Source: Allomuricauda sp. CP2A (GTDB taxonomy: Bacteria > Bacteroidota > Bacteroidia > Flavobacteriales > Flavobacteriaceae). From it: DNA of 59,707 nt. The notes beneath the pieces were generated by a model. It did no database searches, had not been told where the DNA came from, and worked only from the letters and a program-made list of their open reading frames with translations. The position numbers were made by a program, and so were the translations under genes. The stretch lies in the NCBI RefSeq assembly GCF_001683915.1, contig NZ_LXTT01000005.1, positions 1 through 59,707 on the forward strand, in the 5' to 3' direction. Shown one piece after another: positions 24,705 to 33,582 of the stretch (within the stretch, counting starts at the first letter, position 1; the number at the start of each line of letters is the position of its first letter).

Positions 24705-27089
24705 ATGAAACCCATTACGCTTGCTACGGCACTACTATTCACCTTTGGCGCATTTTCCCAGTCGAATCTGAACGGAAAAGTGACCGATGAACAAAACCAG
24801 CCCCTTATGGGGGCCACAGTCTACATCCCAGCTTTACAAATTGGAACCACTACAGATCTTGATGGCAACTTTGAACTCACTTCCATTAAAGAGGGTACCT
24901 GGGAGGTGACTTTCAGGATGTTGGGCTTTCGGACACGTGTGGAGCAAATAACATTTTCACAAGTTGGGACCATCCCGTTCACGGCCGTATTGACCGAAGA
25001 CCTGAACAGTCTGGACGAGGTCGTCATATCGGCCAGCAGAAACTCGGAATACCTTTCCGAAATCCCGGCCTCCGTGACCGTGGTGGGCGAGGTCAAACTA
25101 CAGGAATTCTCCAACTCCACCTCGAACATCAGTGAAATATTGGAATTTACGGTACCCGGTCTTGCGGTGTCCACCGGAACCTTTTCCAATTGGGGACAGA
25201 CCCTACGGGGACGTTCACTCTTGGTGATGGTCGACGGGATTCCCCAGTCCACCCCACTTCGGAATGGACAGTTGGGCATAAAATCGATAAGCCCCAATGA
25301 TATCAGCCGGGTCGAGGTCATCAAAGGGGCCACCTCCATTTTTGGCAATGGGGGCAATGGGGGTTTTATCAACTATATCACCAAAAAGCCGAACGCTGCC
25401 GAAAAAATAGAGGGCACTACAAATGTTTGGGGCGCCTCCAACCTAGCGGCGACAGATGACGCCCTTGGTTTTGGGCTGTACCAGTCCCTTAAGGGCAATC
25501 TGGACAGATTTAAGTACTATATCAGCGGGAGCTATGAAAAGACCGGAAACAAATATGATGCCGACGGGACTGTGATCTTGCCCACTTATGGTCTGGATAA
25601 CACGAAGATCTACAGTGCCCTGGCCAAGTTGGAATACCGGATTTCCGATAACCAAAATATCACTTTGGGCGGTAACCTATACAAATCGGCCCAGGACACC
25701 CCATTCATACCTGTTCCAGCAGAGTTCGAGGTCTTTAACGAGGAAGGGGATTATACCCTCACGGCTGGATATGGGGTCGAGGGTTCTGTGGAGGGACAGG
25801 AACCCACGGGATCGACACTTGTCAACGGACAGCTAAAATATAACCTGACCCAAATTTTCTCGGGGACCACAGATTTTACGGCGGACCTATATTACCAGAA
25901 CACGGAAAACATCTTCTTTTATTCCGATAAATTTGAAAATGGTGGCCAATCCGTCATCAATGCTGAAAAATATGGACTGAGGCCCAATTTCAATACGACC
26001 TTTCCCATCAATACTGCAACGGACATCTCCCTGACCTATGGTGTGGACCTGCTCCGTGACAAGACCAATCAAGGCCTTTTGGATGGCAGGTTATGGGTGC
26101 CGAACATTAAAATGTTCAGTTGGGCCCCTTACCTTCAGTCCACTGCAAAGTTCAATGGGACCTGGGTGGTGAAGGCCGGTCTTCGTTTTGATGACATGAA
26201 CTTGGACATTGAGGACTACAATACACTTCCCTATTCTCCTCTTGGGGATGGCAACTTCAACCCATCAGTGGCCGTCGAAGGTGGCAAGATAGGTTTTGAC
26301 AACCTGGCCTTCAATGTGGGTCTCCGTTATATCAAACACCAAGAGTTCATCCCCTATGTGAGCTATTCCCAAGGATTCTCCATTGCCGATCTGGGTTCGG
26401 TGCTCCGGTCCGCAACCGCTGACAACATCAATGACATCCAATTGGAACCGGCAGTGACCAAAAATTATGAGTTCGGCTTCCTGTCCAAGTTCCAGAACAT
26501 CAAATTTGAAGCTGTGGGATATTACAGCACCTCCAATTTGGGCACTGGCGTTGTATTCGATGAGAACATCAATTCCTTTGTCCCTTCAAAACAGCCCCAG
26601 GATATCTATGGCGGGGAGGTTGCCCTGGATTATTTTTCCCCGGACAACAAATGGCAACTGGGCACCTCGTACACCTATGTGGAAGGAGTGACCCATAATG
26701 CGGGCAATGAAAACAATCTGGTTTACTTGGGAGGTGATGTCATTGCTGCCCCTAAATGGACGGCCTATGTCAATTGGGCACCAACGGACAAATTGGGCAG
26801 CTCCCTACGAATGACCCATTTGGGGGACAGGGACAGGTTTGACCCCTATCTGGATGCCAATGACAATTACACCTTTAGGCACACCCAATTTCCAGTGGAA
26901 GGCTATACCTTTCTCAATTGGTCCGCGACCTATCGATTGCAGTCCAATATATCCGTCTCCTTGGCCATCAATAACCTGTTGAACGAATATTACCTGCCCG
27001 CAAGGTCGCAATGGGCAGCGCCCTTGCGCACCTTTACCGGAGCCGGGGAAGGCATCAATACGAAATTGAGCCTTTTGTACAGTTTCTAA
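24705..27089 (+). CDS. TonB-dependent receptor (siderophore/iron type)
   Basis: 794 residues: signal peptide (to about 18), carboxypeptidase-regulatory-like domain (about 20-105, NGKVTDEQNQPLMGATVYIP), plug (about 115-225, RGRSLLVMVDGIPQ, SRVEVIKGATSIFGNGGNGG) and a 22-strand barrel ending in SLLYSF. Homology is strongest to siderophore receptors of the FecA/IutA type. The gene is followed by a PepSY membrane protein, a usual partner in iron-siderophore uptake and reduction. Confidence 0.85.
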   Translation: MKPITLATALLFTFGAFSQSNLNGKVTDEQNQPLMGATVYIPALQIGTTTDLDGNFELTSIKEGTWEVTFRMLGFRTRVEQITFSQVGTIPFTAVLTEDLNSLDEVVISASRNSEYLSEIPASVTVVGEVKLQEFSNSTSNISEILEFTVPGLAVSTGTFSNWGQTLRGRSLLVMVDGIPQSTPLRNGQLGIKSISPNDISRVEVIKGATSIFGNGGNGGFINYITKKPNAAEKIEGTTNVWGASNLAATDDALGFGLYQSLKGNLDRFKYYISGSYEKTGNKYDADGTVILPTYGLDNTKIYSALAKLEYRISDNQNITLGGNLYKSAQDTPFIPVPAEFEVFNEEGDYTLTAGYGVEGSVEGQEPTGSTLVNGQLKYNLTQIFSGTTDFTADLYYQNTENIFFYSDKFENGGQSVINAEKYGLRPNFNTTFPINTATDISLTYGVDLLRDKTNQGLLDGRLWVPNIKMFSWAPYLQSTAKFNGTWVVKAGLRFDDMNLDIEDYNTLPYSPLGDGNFNPSVAVEGGKIGFDNLAFNVGLRYIKHQEFIPYVSYSQGFSIADLGSVLRSATADNINDIQLEPAVTKNYEFGFLSKFQNIKFEAVGYYSTSNLGTGVVFDENINSFVPSKQPQDIYGGEVALDYFSPDNKWQLGTSYTYVEGVTHNAGNENNLVYLGGDVIAAPKWTAYVNWAPTDKLGSSLRMTHLGDRDRFDPYLDANDNYTFRHTQFPVEGYTFLNWSATYRLQSNISVSLAINNLLNEYYLPARSQWAAPLRTFTGAGEGINTKLSLLYSF

Positions 27090-27160
27090 TCCGTAGAAAG
27101 CAGTGTCGATGTTCCCATTGGCACCGTTTTCAAACAATATCAGGCACCCTTCTGACCACT

Positions 27161-28258
27161 ATGAACAGAACGATACGGAAAATACACCTTTGGCTGGGCC
27201 TCACCTGTGGGCTTATCGCCTCATTTTCCGGTCTCACGGGCTCCCTCTATGTCTGGCAACCCGAACTTTCCGTATTTCTCAATCCCGACCTGCTCCAAGT
27301 GGAGGACTTTGGGAATCTGGACGATAGGACCATCATGGAAACCACGGCAAGTTTGGTTGCCATTCATGGGGACAGCATCAACAGTATGTTCCTCCCCTAT
27401 CGGGAACAACAGACGATCTCCATTACTTTCAATAATGGAAAGACCAGTTATTACCACCCCGAGACCCATGCCTATCTGGGCAAAAAATCAGCTTCCATCC
27501 TCTTTTTTGAAAACCTGTTGGTCCTTCACCGGACCTTGGGCATTCCAACGTATGGCAAATACATTGTGGGGACCAGTGCCATCATTTTCTTTTTGTTCCT
27601 GTTGACCTCTGGCATCTATATCTGGGCAACATCCTATCGCAACAACTTTAAAGAGGGCTTTACCATTCAATGGAAGGCAAAAAGAAAGAAAATCAATTTC
27701 GATTTGCACAAGGCCTTTGGGGCCTATTTTATGGCACCCTTGCTCCTCATGGCCCTCAGTGGTTCCTATTTTACCTATAACTCCTACTATATATCGGCCC
27801 TCGGCCTTTTTGATGGGAAACGCGACAGCACGGGCCTGGAAAGCCAACGACCATGGGCACTTGGGGATTCTCCACGATTGCAGGATTATCTGTCAAAAAC
27901 AAATGAATCCTACGCCTTACGGGCCATCCACTTTCCCAAGAATGGAACGGACCATTATAGGCTTCGATATATCAGGGAACGGTACATAACCGTTGGGCTT
28001 CGAAGGACCAAAGAAGTGGAGCTCGATGCCAAGGGCCGTGTTAGGGTGGTGAGTGATTTTAGGACGGACCCCAACAGCAACCGAATGGCAACGCAGTTCT
28101 ACCCTATCCATATCGGTGAAATGGCCGGTACCATCGGCAGGATATTGGTCTTCGTCTCCGGTCTGGTCCCTTTGCTGTTGTTCTTGACGGGGCTCAACAT
28201 ATACCGGAACAAAAAAAGAAGGAAGACCGGAAAAAAGGACAAGATGCAGTGTAGATGA
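27161..28258 (+). CDS. PepSY-associated membrane protein (siderophore-iron reductase-like)
   Basis: 365 residues starting MNRTIRKIHLWLGLTCGLIASFSGLTGSLYVW, with four membrane helices (about 10-32, 145-165, 195-220, 325-348) and conserved histidines in or near them (IHLWLG, LHRTLG, HKAFGAY). PepSY-TM proteins such as PiuB/FoxB are thought to reduce or process imported iron-siderophore. The start at 27161 was preferred to an upstream in-frame start overlapping the receptor. The spacing to the receptor is 71 bp, so both are likely one operon. Confidence 0.8.
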   Translation: MNRTIRKIHLWLGLTCGLIASFSGLTGSLYVWQPELSVFLNPDLLQVEDFGNLDDRTIMETTASLVAIHGDSINSMFLPYREQQTISITFNNGKTSYYHPETHAYLGKKSASILFFENLLVLHRTLGIPTYGKYIVGTSAIIFFLFLLTSGIYIWATSYRNNFKEGFTIQWKAKRKKINFDLHKAFGAYFMAPLLLMALSGSYFTYNSYYISALGLFDGKRDSTGLESQRPWALGDSPRLQDYLSKTNESYALRAIHFPKNGTDHYRLRYIRERYITVGLRRTKEVELDAKGRVRVVSDFRTDPNSNRMATQFYPIHIGEMAGTIGRILVFVSGLVPLLLFLTGLNIYRNKKRRKTGKKDKMQCR

Positions 28259-28349
28259 CCTATCCCGGTTTTATCTCTTCTGATACCTTGGCTAAATGGA
28301 GAATGGCAGTGTTACCCATGTTGCCCATGCGTGCCAAACGGATGAAACA

Positions 28350-28556
28350 TCAACAGGCACAGTTCCCCTGCTGGACCGGGGGACAGTGGACCGAACCGTA
28401 ACTGCAAAAGACACAACAGTCCCCGGCCTTGGGCTTCAGGACCATACCACAGCCTTCACAATTATAAAAGAACTGGCAGGCATTGGTCGGCATTTCCTCT
28501 TCCTTTTGGTGGCCACATTCGGGACAGGTGATCTTGGAGCGCAACAGGACTTTCAT
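28350..28556 (-). CDS. Small Cys-rich metal protein (GDCCVFCSYG type)
   Basis: 68 residues with two CxxC/CxxxxC pairs (ITCPECGHQ, YNCEGCGMV) and the motif AGDCCVFCSYGSVHCPP. Small proteins with this motif accompany MerTP-type mercury transporters in Bacteroidetes; they probably bind a soft metal in the cytoplasm. It overlaps the end of the upstream MerTP gene by 4 bases, so it is the last gene of that operon. Confidence 0.75.
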   Translation of the reverse strand: MKVLLRSKITCPECGHQKEEEMPTNACQFFYNCEGCGMVLKPKAGDCCVFCSYGSVHCPPVQQGNCAC

Positions 28557-29146
28557 TCTTGTCCCTTCTTTTTATCGATTACCCTATAGCCGGCCGATAT
28601 TATGGCCTTTTCAATTTGGGGCAAATCGGTCATTGACCCATCAAATTCGACCCATGCACTACCGTTTTGGTAGGAAGCCGTCGATTTGACCACCCCGGGA
28701 AGGTTGTCCACCTCATGTTCGATATGCGCCTCACATCCCGTACAGGTCATTCCCTCAATGGGTATTGACACGGTCTTGAGATGAATATTCCCACTGCTTG
28801 TCATTTGCTTTTCCACTTTTGGATAGAACAGGTCCACATAGTTGGGAAAGAGCAATATCGTACCTACAAAAAAGGTGACGATGCCCAAAAAGAGTTTACT
28901 TTGGACAAACTTTGATCTTCCCCCGGCCTCACATTGGCATTGGGTCTCTTTTCTCCGTCTTAGTTTTTGGAACCAGGCAAGACCAAGGACCAATACGGTG
29001 GCACCGATCAAAAAGGGCCGCATGGGCTCGAGCCATGTAATCGTCGTGGCCAGCCCACTAGTTCCGGCAACGATTGCCAGAACGGGAAGGATGCAGCACA
29101 GCGAGCTCAAGATTGCAGCCCCTAGGGCCATAACTATATGTTTCAT
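28553..29146 (-). CDS. merTP: MerT-MerP fusion, mercury-type transporter
   Basis: 197 residues. The N-terminal part resembles MerT with membrane helices and the Cys pair SSLCCILPVLA; a third helix lies at about 83-103. The C-terminal part (about 118-195) is a MerP-like heavy-metal domain with GMTCTGCEAHIEHEV. MerTP fusions carry Hg(II) across the inner membrane to cytoplasmic handling proteins. No mercuric reductase (MerA) is in the window, so the cargo may be another metal or detoxification may occur elsewhere. Confidence 0.85.
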   Translation of the reverse strand: MKHIVMALGAAILSSLCCILPVLAIVAGTSGLATTITWLEPMRPFLIGATVLVLGLAWFQKLRRRKETQCQCEAGGRSKFVQSKLFLGIVTFFVGTILLFPNYVDLFYPKVEKQMTSSGNIHLKTVSIPIEGMTCTGCEAHIEHEVDNLPGVVKSTASYQNGSAWVEFDGSMTDLPQIEKAIISAGYRVIDKKKGQE

Positions 29147-29228
29147 ATCATTGGTTCAATTAAATTTTGAAGCATCTAATGTTAGGTGTTCGCAAGAAAA
29201 GGGATTGGTTGCCCACACCCTTTTTGAT

Positions 29229-29437
29229 TTACTTTTTGCAACAGGCCGGCAGGGCCATCGCAGTTTCATCCTTTTCAAAGGGACATTGAGGCGTATCGGC
29301 CAAAGGGCATCCCAGTTTAGGGCACTCGGGGTGCCCTCCCATGGACATGATAGGGTTCGGTCCCTATTCGTGCCAAATGCAAATTCTGCAACGGCCAACA
29401 AGCCCATCGTCGTAAAGATCATGAGTCTTTTTTTCAT
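29229..29437 (-). pseudogene. Exported Cys-rich small protein, frameshifted
   Basis: From the ATG at 29437 the frame begins as a signal peptide (MKKRLMIFTTMGLLAVAEFAFG) but then turns into unlikely sequence. A different frame from about 29360 reads IMSMGGHPECPKLGCPLADT and continues Cys-rich to CCKK and a TAA at 29231-29229. The two parts together look like one exported Cys-rich protein broken by a single-base indel. It lies between the regulators and merTP. It may be a true pseudogene or a sequence error. Confidence 0.55.
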
Positions 29438-29473
29438 GGTATAATCTTTTAAGGTTGAACAATGACACAAATA

Positions 29474-29866
29474 TCACGTACCGGATAGGGGGGTGTCCAA
29501 ATTTTTCTTGGATAAATATTTTTTCAAGCGCTCGTCCAATGCTTCGGCCTCCTTTAGTCTTTCCGGCACTTCTTCCAAGGGAATGTCCGGGAAGAGTCTC
29601 CTTAACTGTTCGATGGCCGCTTCGTTGCCACAGTACCCTGGGCAATTTTGGTGTGCCAAGGCAATTTTTTCGGCCATGGCCTTACGGTAGGTCCCATCCA
29701 ACAGTTCCAGTGTGGTTTTGTCAAGTAGCGCCTTCACCGCCTTGAGCTGCAGCAGTATATTCTCTGCCTGTCCTTCATCATCGATTTGCCCCAAAATATA
29801 ACCCAATTGGCCCATGGCCGTCTTGAGGGATATTTTTACTTCTCTTGTCAGGTCCGGCGGTATCAT
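29474..29866 (-). CDS. CsoR/FrmR-like metal-sensing repressor
   Basis: 130 residues, all helical. The segment LKTAMGQLGYILGQIDDEGQAENILLQLKAVKALLDKTTLELL matches the DUF156 (CsoR/RcnR/FrmR) fold, which binds DNA as a helical bundle. A NCPGYCG motif at about 73-80 may supply Cys ligands. The tail is longer than in classic CsoR. It overlaps the upstream arsR gene by 4 bases, so both regulators are made together. Confidence 0.65.
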   Translation of the reverse strand: MIPPDLTREVKISLKTAMGQLGYILGQIDDEGQAENILLQLKAVKALLDKTTLELLDGTYRKAMAEKIALAHQNCPGYCGNEAAIEQLRRLFPDIPLEEVPERLKEAEALDERLKKYLSKKNLDTPLSGT

Positions 29867-30237
29867 ATGGGTTGTGGTATTTTATCCCTGTCCAATAGTC
29901 CGAACAAAGGCAAGAGCAAGGGTTCGTTGTCCCTTTGGAGGGAATAGAAAATGGTCTGGGCCTCCCTTTGAGCCTTGATAAAGCCGCGGTCCCTTAGTTT
30001 TCTGAGGTGCTGGGACACCGCGGGGACGGTCATGCCCAGAATGTCACTCAGGTCGCAGACACAGAGCCTGCCCTCCCCATGGAGCAGGTACAAGATCTTC
30101 AGGCGCACTGGATTGCCCAATAACAGTACACGGTCGGCAAGTTGGTCCATGGGACCATCCAAGGTCGCAGCGGTCTTCCGGCACCGTTCAATCTGTTCCA
30201 GATCCGCTTGCTGTCTGATGCAGGTGTTGTCCTTCAT
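29863..30237 (-). CDS. ArsR/SmtB-family metal-responsive repressor
   Basis: 124 residues with a winged helix-turn-helix (LGNPVRLKILYLLHGEGRLCVCDLSDILGMTVPAVSQHLRKLRDRG). The CVC in helix alpha-3 (LCVCDL) is the ArsR-type thiol metal site. It heads the minus-strand metal operon: arsR, csoR-like, Cys-rich protein, merTP, GDCC protein. A dyad symmetrical site lies 24 bp upstream. Confidence 0.85.
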   Translation of the reverse strand: MKDNTCIRQQADLEQIERCRKTAATLDGPMDQLADRVLLLGNPVRLKILYLLHGEGRLCVCDLSDILGMTVPAVSQHLRKLRDRGFIKAQREAQTIFYSLQRDNEPLLLPLFGLLDRDKIPQPI

Positions 30238-30260
30238 TTCCTAAAGATAATATATTTTAG

Positions 30261-30282
30261 TATTTAAGCAATAACTTAAGTA
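30261..30282. promoter_or_regulatory. Dyad upstream of arsR
   Basis: TATTTAAG-CAATAA-CTTAAGTA, arms matching at 7 of 8 positions in AT-rich DNA, 24 bp upstream of the arsR start. The location fits an ArsR operator of the metal operon. Confidence 0.5.
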
Positions 30283-30525
30283 TAATTTTATGTCTTGAGA
30301 AAACCTCCAAGTACCATTCTATCGGATACTTTAAATCCCCTTTTGAGAATCCGTCCCTAAATTTTTCATAGGGCACTTCCCTTTCCCGTAATCTCCTATG
30401 GCTCAAATTGATGACAACCTTCCCGGTTTGGGGTCCCTCAATGTTTTCAAGGTCCAAGTAGGGTTTGTTGCAACCCAATTGTTATACTATTGAAACAAAT
30501 AGTAAACCCTTAAATCTTAATTTTT

Positions 30526-31479
30526 ATGAAGACCCTTTTGAAAAACTTGGGAATTATCTTTGGAACAACACTTTTGATAATATCCTGTAGTGACGACAAT
30601 GAAAATGACAATGTAGAGAAGGAATCTTATCAAACAACCATTAAAATGACGGATGCCCCGATAGACAATGCGAATGTGGAAGCAGTGTTCATTACCGTCT
30701 CCGATGTAAAGGTGGATGGAAACTCCGTTGAGGGGTTCTCCAAAACCACTTTTGACCTTTCGGCCTTGGTCAATGGGCAGACCAAGACCTTGGGCAATCT
30801 CCAAATGGAAGCAGGAACTTATTCCAACATCGAATTGGTCCTGGACTATGCCAATGACATGGATGGCAACAGTCCTGGATGTTATGTCGAAATGGCGGAT
30901 GGGACCAAGGACAAGATAGAGGCCTCTTCCAGTACCGTGAACATCACGGATTCCTTTGAGGTATTTGCCACCAATACCAATGAGATCATCATTGATTTTG
31001 ACCTGCGAAAGACCATAAAGGAAGAACAGGGAACCTTGGAATCGGACTTTGATTTCGTAACTCTTTCAGAGCTTTCCGCAGGTATTCGGACCGTAAACAA
31101 GGAAACTACCGGGGAGATTTCGGGTACGGTCAACGATTCCCAAAATACGTCCGATAAAATTGTGGTGTACGCCTATGAAAAGGGCACCTACAATGCCGAA
31201 GTGGAGACCCAGGGCCAGGGGGAGAGCAATATCAGGTTCGCCAATGCCGTTACCAGTGCTGAGGTGGGTGGCATCAACAACTCCTATAGCCTTAATTTTT
31301 TGGCCGAAGGGGAATATGAACTCATCTTTGCTTCCTATACCCAAGATGGTACTGAATTTTATTTCAACTCACAATTGGAAGTGGAGTCCACCACCGGTCT
31401 CGACCTTGGGGCCATCAATATCACATCGGCCCTACAGTTGAGCGCCAATGTTACCGTAATAGGGACCGCTTCGTTATAG
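30526..31479 (+). CDS. DUF4382 domain lipoprotein
   Basis: 317 residues with a lipoprotein signal (GTTLLIISCSDDNEND, Cys about 22) and a DUF4382 domain (about 35-190: TIKMTDAPIDNANVEAVFITVSDVKV...), a beta-sandwich of unknown function common in Bacteroidetes. A second beta domain (about 195-300) resembles a carboxypeptidase-regulatory/Ig-like fold. It is a monocistronic unit ending in a strong terminator. Confidence 0.85.
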   Translation: MKTLLKNLGIIFGTTLLIISCSDDNENDNVEKESYQTTIKMTDAPIDNANVEAVFITVSDVKVDGNSVEGFSKTTFDLSALVNGQTKTLGNLQMEAGTYSNIELVLDYANDMDGNSPGCYVEMADGTKDKIEASSSTVNITDSFEVFATNTNEIIIDFDLRKTIKEEQGTLESDFDFVTLSELSAGIRTVNKETTGEISGTVNDSQNTSDKIVVYAYEKGTYNAEVETQGQGESNIRFANAVTSAEVGGINNSYSLNFLAEGEYELIFASYTQDGTEFYFNSQLEVESTTGLDLGAINITSALQLSANVTVIGTASL

Positions 31480-31502
31480 GCAATCCCATCGATTATAACA
31501 AG

Positions 31503-31527
31503 AAAAGCCCCAGAACGGGGCTTTTTT
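31503..31527. terminator. Bidirectional terminator
   Basis: Stem AAAAGCCCC / GGGGCTTTT with loop AGAAC and T-tract, placed between the convergent DUF4382 and metalloprotease genes. It can serve both directions. Confidence 0.85.
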
Positions 31528-31542
31528 TAATTGTCAAAGGTA

Positions 31543-32349
31543 TTATTTACCACCATTGGCCTGTAAATCTGCCAAACAGGCCGCATCCAATTCTGGAATG
31601 TTGCCGCCACTGATCATATTGATGAGCCCCTCACCGGTTTCCGCTGTCCAGAACATCAAACAATCCTCAGTGGTACAATGTCTTCCGTGCGCTTCATCTT
31701 GATGCGCACTTTGCAGTGGGGTGCCTGCGTTGACCAATCCCAACAGGTGTCCGAATTCATGGTTAAGAACCGTGGTTTCCAGTACTGTGGTACTAGGGGC
31801 CAAAGGTTGCCCGCTGAACTTCCTAATGGTCTCTTCGAACAGCACAAAGGAAGTATTGCGGTAGGCCACGCCCAAAACAGAACCGTTCTCCGTATTCTCC
31901 GCGTACTCCCCATCAAGAAAAAGTCCAAAGACCTTTAGTGTACCCTTTTGGTTATAAGCTGTTCGGATCTCGTCCTCTAGACTTCTAATATCAGTAATGG
32001 AATACATCGCTTGATCCGGGGATGGAATTTCTGTAAGCGCAATGGAAACCCCGTCAGGTTTGTGGAGCCGTTCCTTTAAAAAGGTCTCAAAATTATCCAA
32101 AGCCGTCGCACTGGGTTCCATTCCGGAAACATAGAATATTTCTATGAAAAGCTCGGTGAAATTTGTGCCGTCCAAAAGATCCGGGGCCGACTCCCCAACA
32201 GCCTTTCGGTTTTGTGAAACATCCGTTCCCTCCGGAAGATTATCATCCATGGATCCAGATTCCCCATCAGTGGAACATCCAGCGACAAGGATCGATACTA
32301 TCAGGGGTAAGCCCATCGCTCGCAATAGTGATCTATTTTTCAACGTCAT
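31543..32349 (-). CDS. Lipoprotein zinc metalloprotease
   Basis: 268 residues with a lipobox (IVSILVAGCS, Cys25). The motif NHEFGHLLGLVN supplies two zinc-binding histidines and the catalytic Glu; a third ligand may be the His in QSAHQDEAHGRHC, and CTTEDCLMF recalls the Cys-x-Met end of metzincin-like proteins. Likely acts in the periplasm or at the cell surface. Substrate unknown. Confidence 0.75.
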   Translation of the reverse strand: MTLKNRSLLRAMGLPLIVSILVAGCSTDGESGSMDDNLPEGTDVSQNRKAVGESAPDLLDGTNFTELFIEIFYVSGMEPSATALDNFETFLKERLHKPDGVSIALTEIPSPDQAMYSITDIRSLEDEIRTAYNQKGTLKVFGLFLDGEYAENTENGSVLGVAYRNTSFVLFEETIRKFSGQPLAPSTTVLETTVLNHEFGHLLGLVNAGTPLQSAHQDEAHGRHCTTEDCLMFWTAETGEGLINMISGGNIPELDAACLADLQANGGK

Positions 32350-32503
32350 ATTAAACTAACGGGGAAGTCCGGCCCATAGTATTCTTCTGGACAAAATCGG
32401 CTCTTAAAGAAACACGTTCCTCATTTCGTTTCCAAAGGGCCTCTGGGATTTCCAGCATCCAAAGGTGGCCCGTTTAACTACCGAAATAAAGAACCAAGCG
32501 TCC

Positions 32504-32689
32504 CTATGCAGAATAGGAAGGTTGCTTCATCTTGGGGCGTGAATGGCCAAACTCATACTCTTTACTGTGGAGCATTTTATTGTACACGGTCTCGTCCACA
32601 TTGACGGGGATCTTAAGATTGGGGAACTGGATCTGATAGGAGTTCCCATTTTTTCCGATAAGCCTTACCTTGACTGGTTTTTTCTCCAT
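32504..32689 (-). CDS. Small hypothetical protein (61 aa)
   Basis: MEKKPVKVRLIGKNGNSYQI..., a small, basic beta-rich protein without a recognised family. It is divergent from the hsp20 cluster across an AT-rich region with dyad repeats. Normal start and composition give modest support. Confidence 0.45.
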   Translation of the reverse strand: MEKKPVKVRLIGKNGNSYQIQFPNLKIPVNVDETVYNKMLHSKEYEFGHSRPKMKQPSYSA

Positions 32690-33018
32690 AACCTAAAATT
32701 TTAAAAAAGTTAAACCATAAAAAAAATACCGTTTCAACCAGGGCAAATGCCGTTCCAAAGAGGGAAACCTATGATCTCTTCAACTTTATTCTTGGCAAAA
32801 CGGCAATCAAAATGTCAATATGACATATTTAATGTCAATATTTTATTAAAATGATATTTGCAGGCTCCAATCCTTCCGAAAATATGACAGGGCCATTTAG
32901 AATCCCTTAACAAATAAATGACAGAGATCCAATTTGGCATGCCCTTTGCCCATCACACATTGGGGTTTGGAAAAGCCCCATACGTTAAAAATAATGTTGA
33001 ACTTAAATTTTTTAAACC
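32690..33018. promoter_or_regulatory. AT-rich promoter region with overlapping dyads before the Hsp20 cluster
   Basis: A direct repeat AATGTCAATAT occurs at 32811 and 32831 (20-bp period). Together they form the palindromes TGTCA-ATA-TGACA (32813-32825) and GACAT-ATTTA-ATGTC (32822-32836). The helical-turn spacing suggests cooperative binding of a regulator controlling the stress cluster to the right and perhaps the small gene to the left. Confidence 0.5.
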
Positions 33019-33489
33019 ATGAGCAATTTAGTTTCTGTACCAAAAAATGGAAGTTTGGCAAAATCAAATCTGGACTTCCCAAGCTGGTCCAATTGGATCG
33101 ACAGTTTTTTCGGTTCGGACCTACCTTCAGTGTCCACTTCCAACTTCAGCACCGGGATTACCGTTCCCAAGGTCAACATCAAGGAAACGGCGGATGCCTA
33201 TTGGGTGGAAATGGCCGTGCCCGGAATGAAAAAGTCCGATTTCCAGATCGATCTGGACAACCAGCAGCTTTCCATCTCGACCGAGGTGAAACAGGAAGAG
33301 GAGGACAAGGAGGACAACTACACCCGTAGGGAGTTCAGCTATGCATCGTTCCGGCGATCTTTCACACTTCCCGATTCCATTGACGATGACAAGATCAAAG
33401 CCACGTACAACGATGGTATCCTGAACATTCATCTTCCGAAAAAGGAAGAGGCAAGGCAAAAACCAGCCAGGACCATCAAGATTACGTAG
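33019..33489 (+). CDS. Small heat shock protein, Hsp20/alpha-crystallin
   Basis: 156 residues. Alpha-crystallin domain at about 45-150 (VPKVNIKETADAYWVEMAVPGMKKSDFQIDLDNQQLSI...GILNIHLPKKEEARQKPARTIKIT), including the C-terminal I-x-I-type anchor (TIKIT). An ATP-independent holdase chaperone. It heads a plus-strand stress cluster. Confidence 0.95.
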   Translation: MSNLVSVPKNGSLAKSNLDFPSWSNWIDSFFGSDLPSVSTSNFSTGITVPKVNIKETADAYWVEMAVPGMKKSDFQIDLDNQQLSISTEVKQEEEDKEDNYTRREFSYASFRRSFTLPDSIDDDKIKATYNDGILNIHLPKKEEARQKPARTIKIT

Positions 33490-33519
33490 CAAAGTATTTT
33501 TTGTCGGATCATGTGGACC

Positions 33520-33539
33520 GGGGCCGATAGACCGGCCCC
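33520..33539 (+). terminator. GC-rich hairpin after hsp20
   Basis: Stem GGGGCCG / CGGCCCC with a six-base loop, 30 bp after the hsp20 stop. It lacks a T-tract, so it may be a weak terminator or an mRNA-stabilising hairpin between the two hsp20 genes. Confidence 0.45.
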
Positions 33540-33582
33540 TTCCATTCAACCCATTAATTGTTGAACCTAAATTTTTGCAAAA

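Noticed and set aside
30257..30478. 73-residue minus-strand open frame upstream of arsR
   Set aside because: Its end overlaps the arsR promoter dyad and reads as AT-rich junk; at best an eroded gene, no family recognised.
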